DNA from: Miscanthus floridulus | Taxonomy: Eukaryota > Streptophyta > Magnoliopsida > Poales > Poaceae | Direction of reading: 5' to 3' | DNA length: 64,000 nucleotides | NCBI RefSeq assembly: GCF_019320115.1 | Contig: NC_089597.1 | Span: 120,679,710 to 120,743,709 of the forward strand | Part shown: positions 10,474 through 21,949 of the stretch, one piece after another | Layout of the letters: each line of letters starts with the position of its first letter | How positions within the stretch are numbered: the stretch's first letter is position 1 | The notes under the pieces: generated by a model | Databases searched by the model: none | The model's input: the letters and a program-made list of their open reading frames with translations, nothing else | Told to the model about the DNA's origin: nothing | Made by a program: the position numbers and the translations under genes

Positions 10474-11152
10474 GACCTCGGGGTCGGGCGGAGCAGTCGG
10501 CGGGTCGATTTAATACCTTTTTTTAAATACAAGTAGTTAGTAAATATAAAAAGTTTAAGTTCGTGGGGGAACCCTGGTGTAAAACGTTCATGTGTGTTTT
10601 AATGACTGCAATCGGTTTTTGTTTTTGTGATGGAGTTGCTCCGTTCGGGGAAGCTTGTTCCCTTTCGTTCCTTAGTTCTCCCTTAGCATAATTTTGTTTT
10701 AAATTTCTTTCTATCTCGTACCTACCCGTTTGTTCCGTAGGTCGCAACTTTGTGAGCCTAGGGCGTGGCCCACGAGGCTCGGCCGGTCGTAGCCGTAGGA
10801 AAAGGCGAGGTGCGATCAGTCGGAATGTTCTAAAGCAAAGTTACGTAAGGTAAAACAAAGGAACGAACTACCCTTTTGTTCAGGTAGGAAGGAGTTTCTT
10901 TATACAAAACCAAAAGAGTACTTAGGGTAAAAACAAAAACAAAGGGGTAGTAGAGCCCCCTAGTGGAGCCCCCGAGCGCCCCGAGCCAAAAAGTGTTCGG
11001 GTCAGGGTGCTCTTACGGGAGCGTTCGCTAAGTAAAGGTAAGACTAAAACTTAGGAAGAGAAGAAAAGACATAGCTGTTCCAAGGTTGTCGGAGAGAGCG
11101 TCGTCGTTGTTGTCCTTCAGTCAGTAGGCTTCCGATCGGACCCCTTCGTGCT
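10474..11152. other. Non-coding stretch where the Gypsy-1 pol core is missing
   Basis: Between the gag end and the integrase remnant, where a full element has ~2.5 kb of protease, RT and RNase H, there are only ~680 bases. They have spacer-like wording ('gagcccccgagcgcc') and no recognisable domain. A deletion with foreign filler, or a recombination with a spacer copy, would explain it. Confidence 0.55.
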
Positions 11153-12449
11153 CTAGTCGTCTGGATCCTTGTCCGCCGCGCCCCATTCTTCGGTCGCTGT
11201 CTCCTCACCTTTTTCTTCCTTTGGCCTGCCGGCCTACCTCAACAGGCGCCTGAGGAGCTGGCAGTCCTTATAGAGATGATTGACAGGATAGTTGTGGTTG
11301 GGGCATAGACCATCCATGAGTTTGTTGAAGTGGTCAGGTAGTCCCTGTTGGGGCTGCCTGGGTGCGCGATCAGCTATGGCGATCAACGTGGTGTCGTTCG
11401 TCCGGCGCCGATCCTTCTAGTTCTTTTTGCCCCTCTGAGTGGAGGGGCCTTCGTCTTGATCCTAGCGCTTGGCCTTGCCTTTGTCGCGGCCCTCGTTGAA
11501 GCGCGGTAGAAAAGGCGCTTGCTGGGGGTGTTGGACAAAGGTCCGTGGTTCCAGGCTTCAGGGCTGGGACTCCGACCGACACTACGCGCATCTTGGTTCG
11601 GCCCAAGCCGCGCATAGATAGGCGGTCGGCACAGGGTGGCCGTCAAGTCAAGACGAGGTGCAGTTGCGGCTTCTTGTGCCGCAATCGGTGGTTGTGGCGA
11701 TGATAGGGTGTAGTGCCCCATCTGCTGCGTCCTTGTTCCCTAGACGGGGAGCGAGGTCGCGAGTCGGCGTCGTGATACGGAGCACTCCGCTTGTTGAACG
11801 GCGGCGGTCTCCAATAGTGCCCGAAGGTTCTGGTGGATTGCTCGTCCACGAGGGTCGTTCGGCTCGGGCAGGTCACGCAGGAGCATTACCGCGGCGGCAA
11901 CGTTCTGGCTGGCCCGAGCGAACTGTGGGGGGTTGCCTATCGGGTTGCCTCCTCTCCAGAGACGCTTTGGACGTGCCCCTCGGGGGTTTGCGCCATGAAG
12001 CATTCCCGGGAAGGGTAATGGCTCCCCCTACTGGAGTCAGAGCTGGAGGACGACTCTGGTTCCTCCGTGAGGAGCCCTTGGAGTGTCTCCGGATCATGTT
12101 CAATTGCCCCCACGAACTCGCTGTCCGTAGGCGGCTGAACCATGCGTAGTGCCAGAAGGTGACCAGCGGTTGCCGCAGCGTTGCGGAGGCCGAACGAAAA
12201 TGTCGTCGAGGCACGCCGTGTGGAGCGTTCTGGAGAGAGTGTGATGTGGCGCGGGGCCTCTCTGGACGACTAGGGTCCATGGGAGACACCGGGCTAGCCC
12301 TCAAGCCTCCGGTAGCTGAAGTTGATGGGAGGGAGAGACTGGACGGCCGCGTGGGCCAGTGCCAGCTCTCCTCCTAGTGTGACGATGAAATCCAGGTCAC
12401 CGAAATGCACGCGTGCGCCCGGGACCCAGCTGATTGCGTGGTTAGCCAT
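11153..12449 (-). pseudogene. Gypsy-1 gag, degenerate
   Basis: The start is the ATG whose complement is at 12447-12449. It is followed by NHAISWVPGARVHFGDLDF, a block also found at the same place in Gypsy-3 (ATG at 47988), which fixes the start. Further on come a helical segment with MLLRDLPEPNDPRGRAIHQN and, near the end, DHFNKLMDGLCPNHNYPV followed by HLYKDC, a Cys/His block that recurs in all three Tat elements here. Several stops and frame changes break it. I do not see the full capsid-like core, so part may be deleted. Gag forms the particle that packages the element RNA. Confidence 0.75.
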
Positions 12450-12477
12450 CCGAGGCCTGATTTGGAACATGCAAAGT

Positions 12478-12497
12478 CCCCTACCTGGCGCGCCAAC
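12478..12497 (-). other. Gypsy-1 primer binding site
   Basis: Read on the minus strand directly after the 5' LTR: TTGGCGCGCCAGGTAGGGG. The same motif follows the Gypsy-3 LTR (47931) and, with one change, the Gypsy-2 LTR (34160 down). Its position next to the LTR marks where a tRNA primes reverse transcription; I do not name the tRNA. Confidence 0.75.
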
Positions 12498-13449
12498 TGT
12501 CGGTGTTTCGAATAAGCACCGGCAAGTAAATTTATAGTTATGCACGTTAGGCCCGGATGGTGCGCTAATGGACACAAGATTTATACTGGTTCGGGCTGAA
12601 TGTCCCTACGTCCAGTCTGTTGCTGCTCGTGTTATTAGCACCGAAAATGGTTCGTAGTAGGGGGTACAAGCGGTCGAGAGAGGGACTGGTCCAAAGTCTC
12701 TGATGGAAGGGTCGAAAGGATGTTAAGAGCCTGATAGCAGCTTGACTGTGTGTGATGTGTGTTATTCGTCCAGAGTCGGTCCCTTCGTTGAAGGAAGCAC
12801 ATTCCCTTTTATAGATGAAGGGGACGGCTTTACAAGTGAGAGGACTCGGATGCGTACGCTACCTAGCCTTGTTGTTCACGTCTACCAAGCCTTATTGTCC
12901 ATTTCGGTGGGTGCGAAAGGATGATAAGCGCCTACAATACTGTCGATACCACTATAGAATGTCAGGATGGCTACAGAGTACTGCCCCGCACAGGGTATGG
13001 ACTCTGGTACAGTGGTTTTGACTTATGAGCCATGCCTTGCCTTTCTCCGCACGTCTTCTGGTTCCCTCCGAACGGGAAGCCCCTGGTCGGATGGCTCCAG
13101 TCGGCCCTCAGTGCGCCGGTCGGAGAAGAGCGTTGAACAGGCTTCCCGCGAGCCGCGGTCGCGGGGTCGGAGCAGGAAGCAGTGCTGTGGGCGTCCCTCG
13201 GGCGAGACCGAGCCCGTCCCTCAGGGGTCGGACGAGACGGAGTCAATCCCTAAGCTCTCAGGCGAGGCAGAGACTAGCCCTTAGCCCTCGGGCGAGGTGG
13301 AGCTGGCCTAAAGGCGTCGGGCGAGGCGGAATCAAACTCTCGTCATTCGGGCAAGGAACGTAGCGGCGCCCTTGTCCGTCCAGAAGTTTTTAACGTTCGA
13401 TGGTTATTAGTTCCACCTCCTTGAATACCCTAATATTAGGTCCCCGACA
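12498..13449 (-). repeat. Gypsy-1 5' LTR
   Basis: 952 bp with TG...CA ends. It aligns to 3297-3960 and 4337-4807 of the other LTR. It holds only one copy of the duplicated block. Being upstream of gag on the minus strand it would be the promoter-bearing LTR, and it lies just upstream of the EHD gene in divergent orientation. Confidence 0.88.
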
Positions 13450-14119
13450 ATGATTGACTTAGAAATTAGGATAGAAATAAAACGATACTTCTTCATGTTA
13501 AATTATAAGATATTTTGACTTTTCTAGATATATTGTTTTTACTATAAATATATTAAAGTAGGATAAAAATAATGGAAGTGCTATTTTTTATACTATGGAG
13601 ATAGTAGAATCTGTGCACAAAAAGTAGACGATCACAGTTCGATAGAGTCGGCACATCTGATTTCTTGATACTACACCCGGGCTGATCGACTGATCGATCC
13701 TCAGAAGAATAGGACACGTAGGATCCAGTCCACTCCCACTTTGGCTCTGTTCGCATGCTCTTAAACTTGACTAAACTTGACTTGATTCGCTTCTTTTTTT
13801 TCATTCAAAATAGTATTTTTCTCTTATAAATTTCTCCAAATTCCTCCGAGCAAACGGGGCCTTTTATCCCATCCGGCCCTCGTGCCACGAGCTGGCACGG
13901 CAGCGTCAACGCTTGACGGTTGACGCGTTCGCCAGCCACCTCGCGTGGGTTCGAGCCAAACTCCACGGCCGCACCACCCCCTCGAGTCGATGTTGAACTC
14001 GCTCAGGTAGCCCATTTGAAAGCTCTGTTCCTGTTTCCACACAGTGAGGCCACGTCGTAGGGTTTTGCTTGCTTCGCCCGGCGGTAAAGCGGAGCGCGGC
14101 CACCGCCGCGCGCCCGGCC
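13450..14119 (+). promoter_or_regulatory. Upstream region and 5' leader of the EHD gene
   Basis: The first ~100 bases are AT-rich and resemble a MITE end. A TATAAA at 13825-13830, within AT-rich text that changes abruptly to GC-rich sequence near 13850, is the best core-promoter candidate, giving a leader of ~250 bases before the ATG at 14120. The leader has no ATG in frame with the gene after 14044. With the Gypsy-1 LTR ending at 13449, the gene has only ~670 bases of non-LTR upstream DNA. Confidence 0.4.
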
Positions 14120-16631
14120 ATGGAGATCGGGCAGTACCCCGCGAGCAGCTGCTCCAAGGAGCACCAGAAGATCTACCAGGAGTGGTTCGCGCTCGCGGAC
14201 GCAGGTCCGATTCGCCCCTGCTCTGCTCTGTTCCCCCTCGATCCCCAATCCCCTTCCCACTGTTGTTCGCCTGAATGTGGTCTTCTAATCGACGGTGTTG
14301 CAGACGGGGATGGCCGCATCACCGGTCCCGACGCGATCAAGTTTTTCGGCATGTCCAAGCTCTCCCGCGCCGACCTCAAGCAGGTGCTGGCTCTCGCTAC
14401 TAATCCCTTCCTGTTTTGTTCTGCTTGCGGAGCTATTGGTTTCTATATATGTGCCATTTTTGTCCAACCGTGCTGCGATTCAAGGTCTGGGCTATCGCGG
14501 ACACCAGACGGCAGGGGTACCTGGGTTTCCCTGAATTCATCACGGCGATGCAGGTTTCCCCTCGTCTATTTGATGTTTCTGTTGTGCTCTCTGTTTCCAC
14601 TAGGTGATTTGGGTTATTGTTCGTTACTAATGGGCTTGTTTCAATTGGCAGCTAGTCTCTCTGGCACAAGCAGGGAATGAGATTACTCAAGATAGCCTTA
14701 AACGCGATGGTTGTTGCTAGCCTCCAAATCAAGCCTACTTGATTGCATTATGCTTATTTATTTACTGCTAACAAGTTTAAGGTTATATCTGACAGATTTG
14801 GTCAGTTTGAATCCACCTGTGATGGAAGGTTTGGATGCCCTACTTGCGGTAATGCATTACTATGCCCTTACAGTTTTTCTGTATCGAATTTGTGCTTTAT
14901 CTCAATGCCTTGTAGTAAATATGATGGCAACTGCTTTCAGAAATCTAAGCATTTGGTGAAGCGGGTTGATCCAGAAATGGATGGTAAGTAATGCACTCTT
15001 TAACAGGAAATTCATGCTTGGGGGAAATCTATGATACAAACCTTTTTTTTTATCCATGCAGGATACCCTCAGGAACAATCCCATTTAACAAACAAATGGT
15101 TCAGCTCAAAGTCATCAAAGAAGGTAATACTCATGTAGTCATGTCATCTTCACAATTTTCTTCTGTATGCTCCTAGAATATCGCTCTTGTGAATGTCTAT
15201 TGCATATCAGCACCAAAGGAACTTTTGAGGAAAATTCTGGTATATCCTCATTAGTGAGCATAAGTTGATAGATCAGTTATCTGTCTTTTTACGTTACCAA
15301 AAGGAAAAGGCAGCAAGTTTACCTGTTTAGCTTGTGTAAGCTTCTGTAGCTGGTTAACTATTTATTTTAATTGTATCTTGTCTGTTAACGAGCTTGGAAA
15401 CAATATGATGCATGTAAGTTGTCTAAAAGGAAGCCCACAGTCCACCAAAATGTTTGTAAGACAACATAGCTCTCAGTACTTGTGTTTCTATTATGCATTA
15501 TTAAGCAACAGAGATATTTTTGTGCCAATATTAAGACCTTTCCCTATATAAAGAAATGCTGTCAGTTGACCCTAGTTTTGTCAATGACACATTTATCATT
15601 ATTGCTGATCTTTCCTTTTATGGTTTTATATGTAAACAGATACCTCTGACTGCTGTTACTTCTGTCATTGATGGCTTGAAAAAACTTTATATCGAAAAGT
15701 TGAAGCCTTTGGAAGTTACATACAAGTTCAATGATTTCGTCTTCCCTTTGCTGGTACATACTGTATTCCCATTTTCTGGATACTTTAGGAAACAGAAATG
15801 ACTACTTTCCTGTGTAATCTATGCCATCATTATTGTTGTTTCCTTCTCATTTTGTTCAAAATAACTCCCTTTCATGCAGAACATTGTTAATCCTTTTGTG
15901 TGTGTGTGTGTGTGTGTGTTGCAGACAAGTAGTGATTTTGATGCAAAGCCAATGGTTATGCTCTTAGGTCAATATTCTACTGGTAAAACAACTTTTATCA
16001 AGCATCTGCTAAGAACAAGCTACCCAGGTTTTTTTACCTACCAGATGTACCTTCTATAGTTTCCCAGGTTTGTTCAACTAACATGCTGTCTGACAGTTTA
16101 TGTTTTGCATTTGCAGGTGCCCATATTGGACCAGAGCCAACAACAGACAGATTTGTAGTTGTCATGGTAAACTGAACAAAACTTAGGATTTCTCTTTGTA
16201 GGTATAATAGGTGCATCAAATGATTTAAACTTCTTATTATGATTTGTGAAGTAATTTTAGTTGAAATGATGAACGGATGAAGCAATTCAACATTTTTCTC
16301 AAAACTTTGGATAGGGAATTTACATCGTTAGTTACCTATGGGATCCCTCCTAAGATGTTGGCTTTACAGATTTTAGAATCACATAGTAGTTGATAGATAA
16401 TGACACAGATTGGAGTATGACGTTATGCCTTTGAATATCGTCACAGTTTTCTATATATAGTTTGTAAAATCCTCAAGAGCATGTAAAGAGTTTTCTACAT
16501 AGTAAACAGAACTTTAAGGGTATAGGCTGATCTAGGTTCTCTATTTGGTAGAAGTATTAAAAAAATAGCGCTAGTGCTGATGCCATAATTTTCTTAGGCT
16601 CGCAAAATTATCAGTCTGTCATTTCTTTTTC

Positions 16632-16662
<31 letters not shown>

Positions 16663-19058
16663 GGTCTTCCTGTTGCCAACAAGAACTAAAATTATTGCTT
16701 TTGGGATGCATTGCTTGTTCATTTCTATAATATGTTTGGATCTGATTGTCTTTTTGTGCTTCGTGGAAACACTGTCAATTTTCTGGCTGACACCTGTTGC
16801 GTTGTGATTAGCAGCCTGTACCTTTTTCTCTAAATTTTCTATGAAATGCTGAGCTGCGATTATATCGCCAGCCATCATATTTATGATTGTTTCTGATTCC
16901 TTAGGGTTTGTTGGGGATGTTAGCTAATGTAAAAGAAGCATAATGCACACATCTCCAAATCAATATTAAAGTTTAAGTTCATCATTGCTAGATTTATGCA
17001 AATTCTTTCTTGTGAAACTGGCAATAGATACTAAGCACCTATTGGCACACTCTTTTTGTCCAATTTCAGTTTTTTCAACCTAGGCCAATGTAACTGCAGT
17101 ATAAGCAGTATGAATTGCCTGTGTGCCACCTATTACATTACCACATGTTTTATACCTATAATACTTTCCCCTTTCTGTCGCTCCAGTTAACTTATGTATG
17201 CTTGCCAGTCAGGACCTGACGAAAGGACTATTCCTGGAAATACTATTGCTGTTCAAGCTGACATGCCTTTTAGCGGTCTTACAACATTTGGGACTGCATT
17301 TTTATCCAAGTTTGAGTGCTCTCAGATGCGACATCCAGTAAGATTTAATTTTGATGCAAGTGAAAACCTAAAAGGCATGTAATCTGGAAACTGATACCAA
17401 ACATTTACCTTGAAGCTGCTAGAGCATATCACATTTGTTGACACACCTGGTGTTCTTTCTGGTGAAAAGCAACGCACGCAACGCAGCTATGATTTCACTG
17501 GCGTGACATCATGGTTTGCTGCGAAGTGTGATCTTATTCTTCTTCTGTTTGATCCTCATAAGCTTGATGTCAGCGATGAGTTCAAACGTGTCATTGGATC
17601 ATTACGTGGACATGATGACAAAATACGTGTAGTTTTGAACAAGGCAGATCAAGTAGACACTCAACAGGTAGTATTTGTGGATCTTTTTGTGTCTTAACTC
17701 GTGATGGGACATTTTTCTTTGTTTTGCTCTACATATTAATACTCCTTTTCTCATTGACATGCAGCTTATGAGAGTTTATGGTGCATTGATGTGGTCTCTT
17801 GGGAAAGTATTGAATACACCTGAGGTTTCACGTGTTTATATTGGGTAACTTCTGATACCCTGATCTTCTTTATTTCACTATTTGGTATTTTATGATAGAT
17901 TACATAAGATCTTCAAATTGTAACTTCAAAATTACTAGTAGAGTATTGATGTATTTCATTTACTTTATTAAAGCTTGACTCGGGTATTACTGGATTTCTC
18001 CATTACTTAAACAATAGTATATTTGAATCTTGTTCTGGTATTGACCTTAGATCATTCAAGTGCCTGCAAATCATTCAAGTAACTTCCATGTTTGTTTGTA
18101 GATCATTCAATGACAAACCAGTAAATGAATCAGCTGTTGGTCCACTTGGAAAGGAACTATTTGAGAGAGAGCAAGATGATCTCCTTTCTGATCTCAAAGA
18201 TATCCCCAAGAAAGCCTGTGATCGTCGAGTAATTTTTCTTTTTCTTTTTTCTTTCCATGTGTTTTTGAGTCCTAACTAATTAGTTTTTGCATATTGACAT
18301 CAGTATTCTGTGCCTGCAGATCAATGAATTTGTTAAACGTGCTAGAGCTGCCAAGATCCATGCTTATATAATAGGCCATCTAAAGAAGGAGATGCCTACA
18401 ATGATGGGCAAAGCAAAAGCCCAACAACGACTCATAGACAATCTGCCCGATGAGTTTGCAAAGGTATGTATTTTGAGATTCTGAACTTCTCTAGTTGATA
18501 TAGGATCATTGTAGATTGAAGAGCCGCAGAGGTCCTTGCTTATGTTGGCAACTTAGGATGGAAGCTTTTGTCTGTCAGATGTCCTCTTACCACTTTTTTT
18601 TTTTGGGTTGGCGTATCATGGCCTCGTGGCTTGTTTCACCTAACCAGCTTGCACCTTAAGTTTCGATTATTTTACTACTTTGCGCATTCTAAAATAGTGA
18701 CAGTAAGAACTGGTTGAGTTTGCCGATGGTGTGAATTCTGGGCTCTTCCTGTTTCATTTCAGTTACAGTGTCCTCTCTTTTCTTTTACTGGATGTCATGT
18801 GAAGCATTCACTTACATATCCTTTCTATATAATTTTCATGCTCTAAGCAACAACTGCTGTCTGGTGGAATAGGTGCAACGGGAATACCATCTTCCATCGG
18901 GAGATTTTCCTTATGTGGAGCACTTCAAAGAGGTCTTGAGCGGGTATAGCTTTGACAAGTTCGAGAAGGTCAAGCCCAAGATGATACAGGCCGTGGATGA
19001 TATGCTTGGATATGACATTCCAGAACTTCTCAAGAACTTCAGGAACCCATATGAGTGA
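14120..19058 (+). CDS. EHD1: EH-domain-containing endocytic ATPase (EHD1/EHD2-like), 16 exons
   Basis: EHD proteins are dynamin-like ATPases that bind and shape membranes during endocytosis and endosomal recycling; plant forms have the EH domain at the N terminus, as here. Exons: 14120-14204, 14304-14383, 14485-14553, 14652-14709, 14796-14848, 14941-14983, 15062-15123, 15640-15753, 15925-16027, 16117-16166, 17209-17337, 17416-17667, 17765-17844, 18102-18228, 18320-18463, 18873-19058. They join in phase to 544 codons, the usual family length, with GT-AG introns throughout. The EH domain occupies about residues 15-95, with an EF-hand loop DADGDGRITGPD at 27-38. The nucleotide site shows GQYSTGKT (203-210), DTPG (291-294) and NKAD (357-360). 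The C-terminal helical domain ends FRNPYE. All key motifs are present and there is no internal stop, so it looks functional. EHD1 versus EHD2 is not settled. Confidence 0.95.
15897..15920. repeat. (TG)n microsatellite at an EHD splice acceptor
   Basis: About twelve TG units end four bases before the AG of the exon 9 acceptor (15923-15924). The usual pyrimidine tract is replaced by a TG run. Length changes here could affect splicing of the P-loop exon. Confidence 0.9.
16642..16664. repeat. Run of 23 G in the long EHD intron 10
   Basis: An unbroken G homopolymer follows a T-rich tract, in the 1042-base intron between exons 10 and 11. A G run this long could form G-quadruplex-type structures and is also a place where sequencing length is unreliable. 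Confidence 0.85.
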
Positions 19059-19947
19059 ACCCATACAGGCGGTTGAAGGATGACTTTGATCTGCACCAAA
19101 ATGAGGGATTGAGTGGGGCATGGATTGATGCTGCCGTCCATAGCTTTGGAAATGTCAGGCGACGATGAATCATCGCGATCAAGGTCCCGTGGGGCGCTCA
19201 TTGCCATCCATGCTTCGCCATTGTTATATAACTTTATGCATAAGCATCATAGAGCCATTGCTCAAACTTTCACCAGACATCTGGTCATGTAAAATCGACT
19301 AAATAGTGATCTTAAATGAGTATTTATTCGTTTCCTCAAATGACTAAATAGTTTGCATTAAAGAATATACTGCGATGCTCATTGTTTCCTCAAATGAGTA
19401 TTTATTCGTTTGGAATAGCTGGATAATGTGGTCCTGTCAATTGTCAGCCCATGAAGAATATTTGGACCACAGTGGGGTGTTGTCCTGAGCATGGCTCCTT
19501 GTTTTGCTTTTATGTGAATTTGTTCATGAATGTCATGTATGTTGTGGTACTGCAAACTCTGATGTTGCAAATATATTTTTGAACGATGAACCTTTGAGAA
19601 ATTAACTCAATAAATTTGTCCATCTGAGATTGGAGAATACTGTTGTTTTCTGTCCTGCCTAATAAGCATTACAATAACAATGTAGATTCGCATGAACAAG
19701 AAAATGATCCTTGCAAATTTCCTAAATTTGGAGTACAAGTCACTCAGACAACATGCCCCAATTAGGGTGGTCTTTCTTTTCCCGAATCAGATGTAGACAC
19801 TCATAGATTACCCTTGAAAGTTGTAAATGCACATACGCACAAAATATAAATCTCGAGATTGACAAAGTTAACATAGACACATCTTACTATTGACGGAAAC
19901 TATATTTATGTATCTAAAATTGAACATAAATTATATTTATGTATCTA
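19059..19947 (+). other. EHD 3' untranslated region and downstream DNA
   Basis: No coding frame of note. An AATAAA at 19609-19614 is a possible polyadenylation signal, which would make a ~570-base 3' UTR. The rest is AT-rich intergenic DNA. Confidence 0.45.
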
Positions 19948-20102
19948 CTCCATCCGTCCCTAAATATCTGTCGTTTTTGCTTCTTGAGAAAGAACTTGAC
20001 TAAATATATATATAAAAATATTAATATTTATGGTACATAATTAATATCATTAGATAAATATTTGAATTTAGTTTTTTAATAAATTTATTTAGAGATACAA
20101 AT
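19948..20102. mobile_element. Stowaway-like MITE, cut by the Gypsy-3 insertion
   Basis: CTCCATCCGTCCCTAAATAT is the hallmark end of grass Stowaway elements (CTCCCTCCGTCCC type), preceded by TA (19946-19947). The AT-rich interior runs to 20102, where the Gypsy-3 LTR starts. The other half and second inverted repeat are not found nearby. Confidence 0.7.
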
Positions 20103-20676
20103 TATCGGGACCAATACTAGGGTACCCGAAGATGATGAGCTAATAATCATCAATGATCGATCCATCCGAGCGGTCAAGAGTGCGACTACACCTCTTGCTG
20201 GGCTCCGCCTCGTCCGATCCCTGAGGGTTGGCTTGGCCTCGGTGGACACTAAGGTCGCGGGCTCCGCCTCGCCCGACCCCCTAGGGTCGGCTCCACCTCA
20301 GCTGACTCCCAAGCGCTTACTCCGTCTCGTCCAACCCCCAAAGGTTGGCTCCGCCTCACCCGACATCTAAGGGCCAGCTCCGCATCGCCCGACGTCTAAG
20401 GGCTGGCTCCGCTTCGGCTGACTCTCGAGGGTAGGCTCCGCCTCGGCCGACCCCTGAGGGTCGGCTCCGCCTCAGCCAACGTCTGAGGGCTGGCTCCGCC
20501 TCGCCCGATCCCTCGAACACGGTCCCTAACGGAAGCTCACGTCGCCGCCAACCACTACGGGCCAGAAAGTACCACTCAAAGTCAAACTTCTGGCATCATG
20601 TAGGGAGCGGTCACATCTCAACACGACCCGTCCCCATGACATGTCATCCCGGGGGACTCACATCGTCCACAGTGAC
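20103..20676 (+). repeat. Gypsy-3 5' LTR, left piece
   Basis: It starts in the middle of a Stowaway-like MITE and ends with the first ACAGTGAC target copy of the hAT-like insertion. It includes a minisatellite. The LTR resumes at 47278 with the second ACAGTGAC. Confidence 0.75.
20189..20516. repeat. GGCTCCGCCTCGCCCGAC minisatellite in the Gypsy-3 LTR
   Basis: About eight imperfect units of roughly 35-40 bp, each carrying a variant of GGCTCCGCCTCGCCCGAC followed by a CCCTGAGGGTC-like pair. The reverse complement of the same unit occurs near the end of the Gypsy-1 LTRs (4560-4700, 13195-13340), as expected for related LTRs on opposite strands. Confidence 0.8.
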
Positions 20677-21360
20677 TATAGATGGCCAACGGGCCGTGCC
20701 GGCCCGATGGGGATCTTGCCTCGACGGGCTGTCGTGCCTGCCGTGCCGTGCCTCCACAGGCTTCGTGCCTGGCCTACGGCCCGTGGGCCATCTGACCATG
20801 CCGTGCCGCCCGTTGGGCACGGCCATTTTCCCCGTGCCGTGCCGGCCCACAGCCCGACAACCAAAAAACATCTCATTTTCACCAGATTTTCACCGAGTGT
20901 TTGAACCACTTCTTCATTTTCACTAGTTTTGAACAAGATTCCATCATTTTCATCACCATTTTCACAAAAGCTCACAGATTCACATTCACCACAGTACCAC
21001 ACAATCACAAATCACAACAAAAGAGAAAAGACAAAGAGACAAGGTTATATGAAAATGATGATCAAAAGGACACAATACTCACATTCACCACAGTACCACA
21101 CATTCACCACAGTACCACACAATCACAAATCCCAGCCGATGAAGGGTCGGACGGCCAGCCCCGGCCCTGACCTCCAGCTCCAACACCGTCCCTCAACGGT
21201 GGACGCTGGCGCTTTGGCGCTGGCGGCCTAGCCATGGCGCCTCCAGAGGAGGAAGACGCGGCGTCAGGCACCACCAACCTATGAAGAACAGAGGATAGAA
21301 TAGAAGAACAGGGGTGAGTCAGTGAGTGAGTGAAAGATGGACAGACACAACATAGATCTA

Positions 21361-21388
21361 AGGTTAGGGTTAGGGTTAACCCTAACCT
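21361..21388. repeat. Telomere-like palindrome inside the hAT arm
   Basis: A 28-bp text reads AGGTTAGGGTTAGGG then TTAACCCTAACCT: TTAGGG units meeting their own inverse. The units are six bases (plant telomeres are TTTAGGG), so this is not a canonical plant telomere tract. It could form a hairpin. Confidence 0.7.
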
Positions 21389-21949
21389 GCGCCACCGGAG
21401 CCCAGTGCCGGAGAAGAGGCTAGAGAGGCAGCCAGAGGAGGAGACAGACAACAGTTAGATGGCGAGCGACGACGGAAGGACAGACACGATGAACTCACAT
21501 GGTACACCAAAGGAGGGGGGAAGAGGGGATAGGAAGAGAAAGGAGGGAGGAGATGGTTAGCGAACTCAGGTGGAGGTGGATGAGCAGCGACGAGGTCTTC
21601 AGAGCAGGGTTGGCGAGCTCAAGGCGAGCGGCGGCGAGCTCTAGGTGGTGGATCGAGAGCGAGCGAGAGGAGACGACTACGACTGTGAGCGGCGGGAGTG
21701 GAGTGGGATTAGGGTTAGGGATCAGGGGGCGGGCCGGGGGGTGAAAGGTCCTAATGGCTAGAGGGGGGGGGTGAATAGCCTAATAAAATTTCTACAACAA
21801 CACTTAACAAAAGGGTTAGACAATTATGAGGCGAAGCAAGTGTTGCGCTAGCCTACTCAAAAAGCAAGCCACCTACCACAATTCTAGTTTAGATAGTATC
21901 TATTCACACAATAGCTATGACACTACCCTATGTTAGTGTGCTCTCAAAG

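Larger units (their letters stand above)
3297..13449 (-). mobile_element. Gypsy-1: Tat-lineage LTR retrotransposon, internally deleted
   Basis: Two LTRs in the same orientation, each with TG...CA ends, bound the element. The 5-bp flanks are CTGAT (3292-3296) and ATGAT (13450-13454), a target duplication with one mismatch. Coding order on the minus strand is 5' LTR (12498-13449), primer binding site, gag, a truncated pol keeping only the integrase end, a long spacer, then an accessory ORF on the opposite strand next to the 3' LTR (3297-4807). This plan, with an antisense ORF between pol and 3' LTR, is known from Tat-lineage (Retand/Grande-like) elements of grasses. Protease, reverse transcriptase and RNase H are missing, and every frame has stops, so the copy cannot move by itself. 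It sits about 0.7 kb upstream of the EHD start codon. Confidence 0.9.

Noticed and set aside
14044..14119. Upstream in-frame extension of the EHD protein
   Set aside because: It relies on a non-ATG start at 14069; the ATG at 14120 gives the family's normal N terminus and length.
21104..21451. 115-codon minus-strand ORF in the hAT arm
   Set aside because: Low-complexity Ser/Leu/Thr composition and no transposase motif; it spans the telomere-like palindrome.
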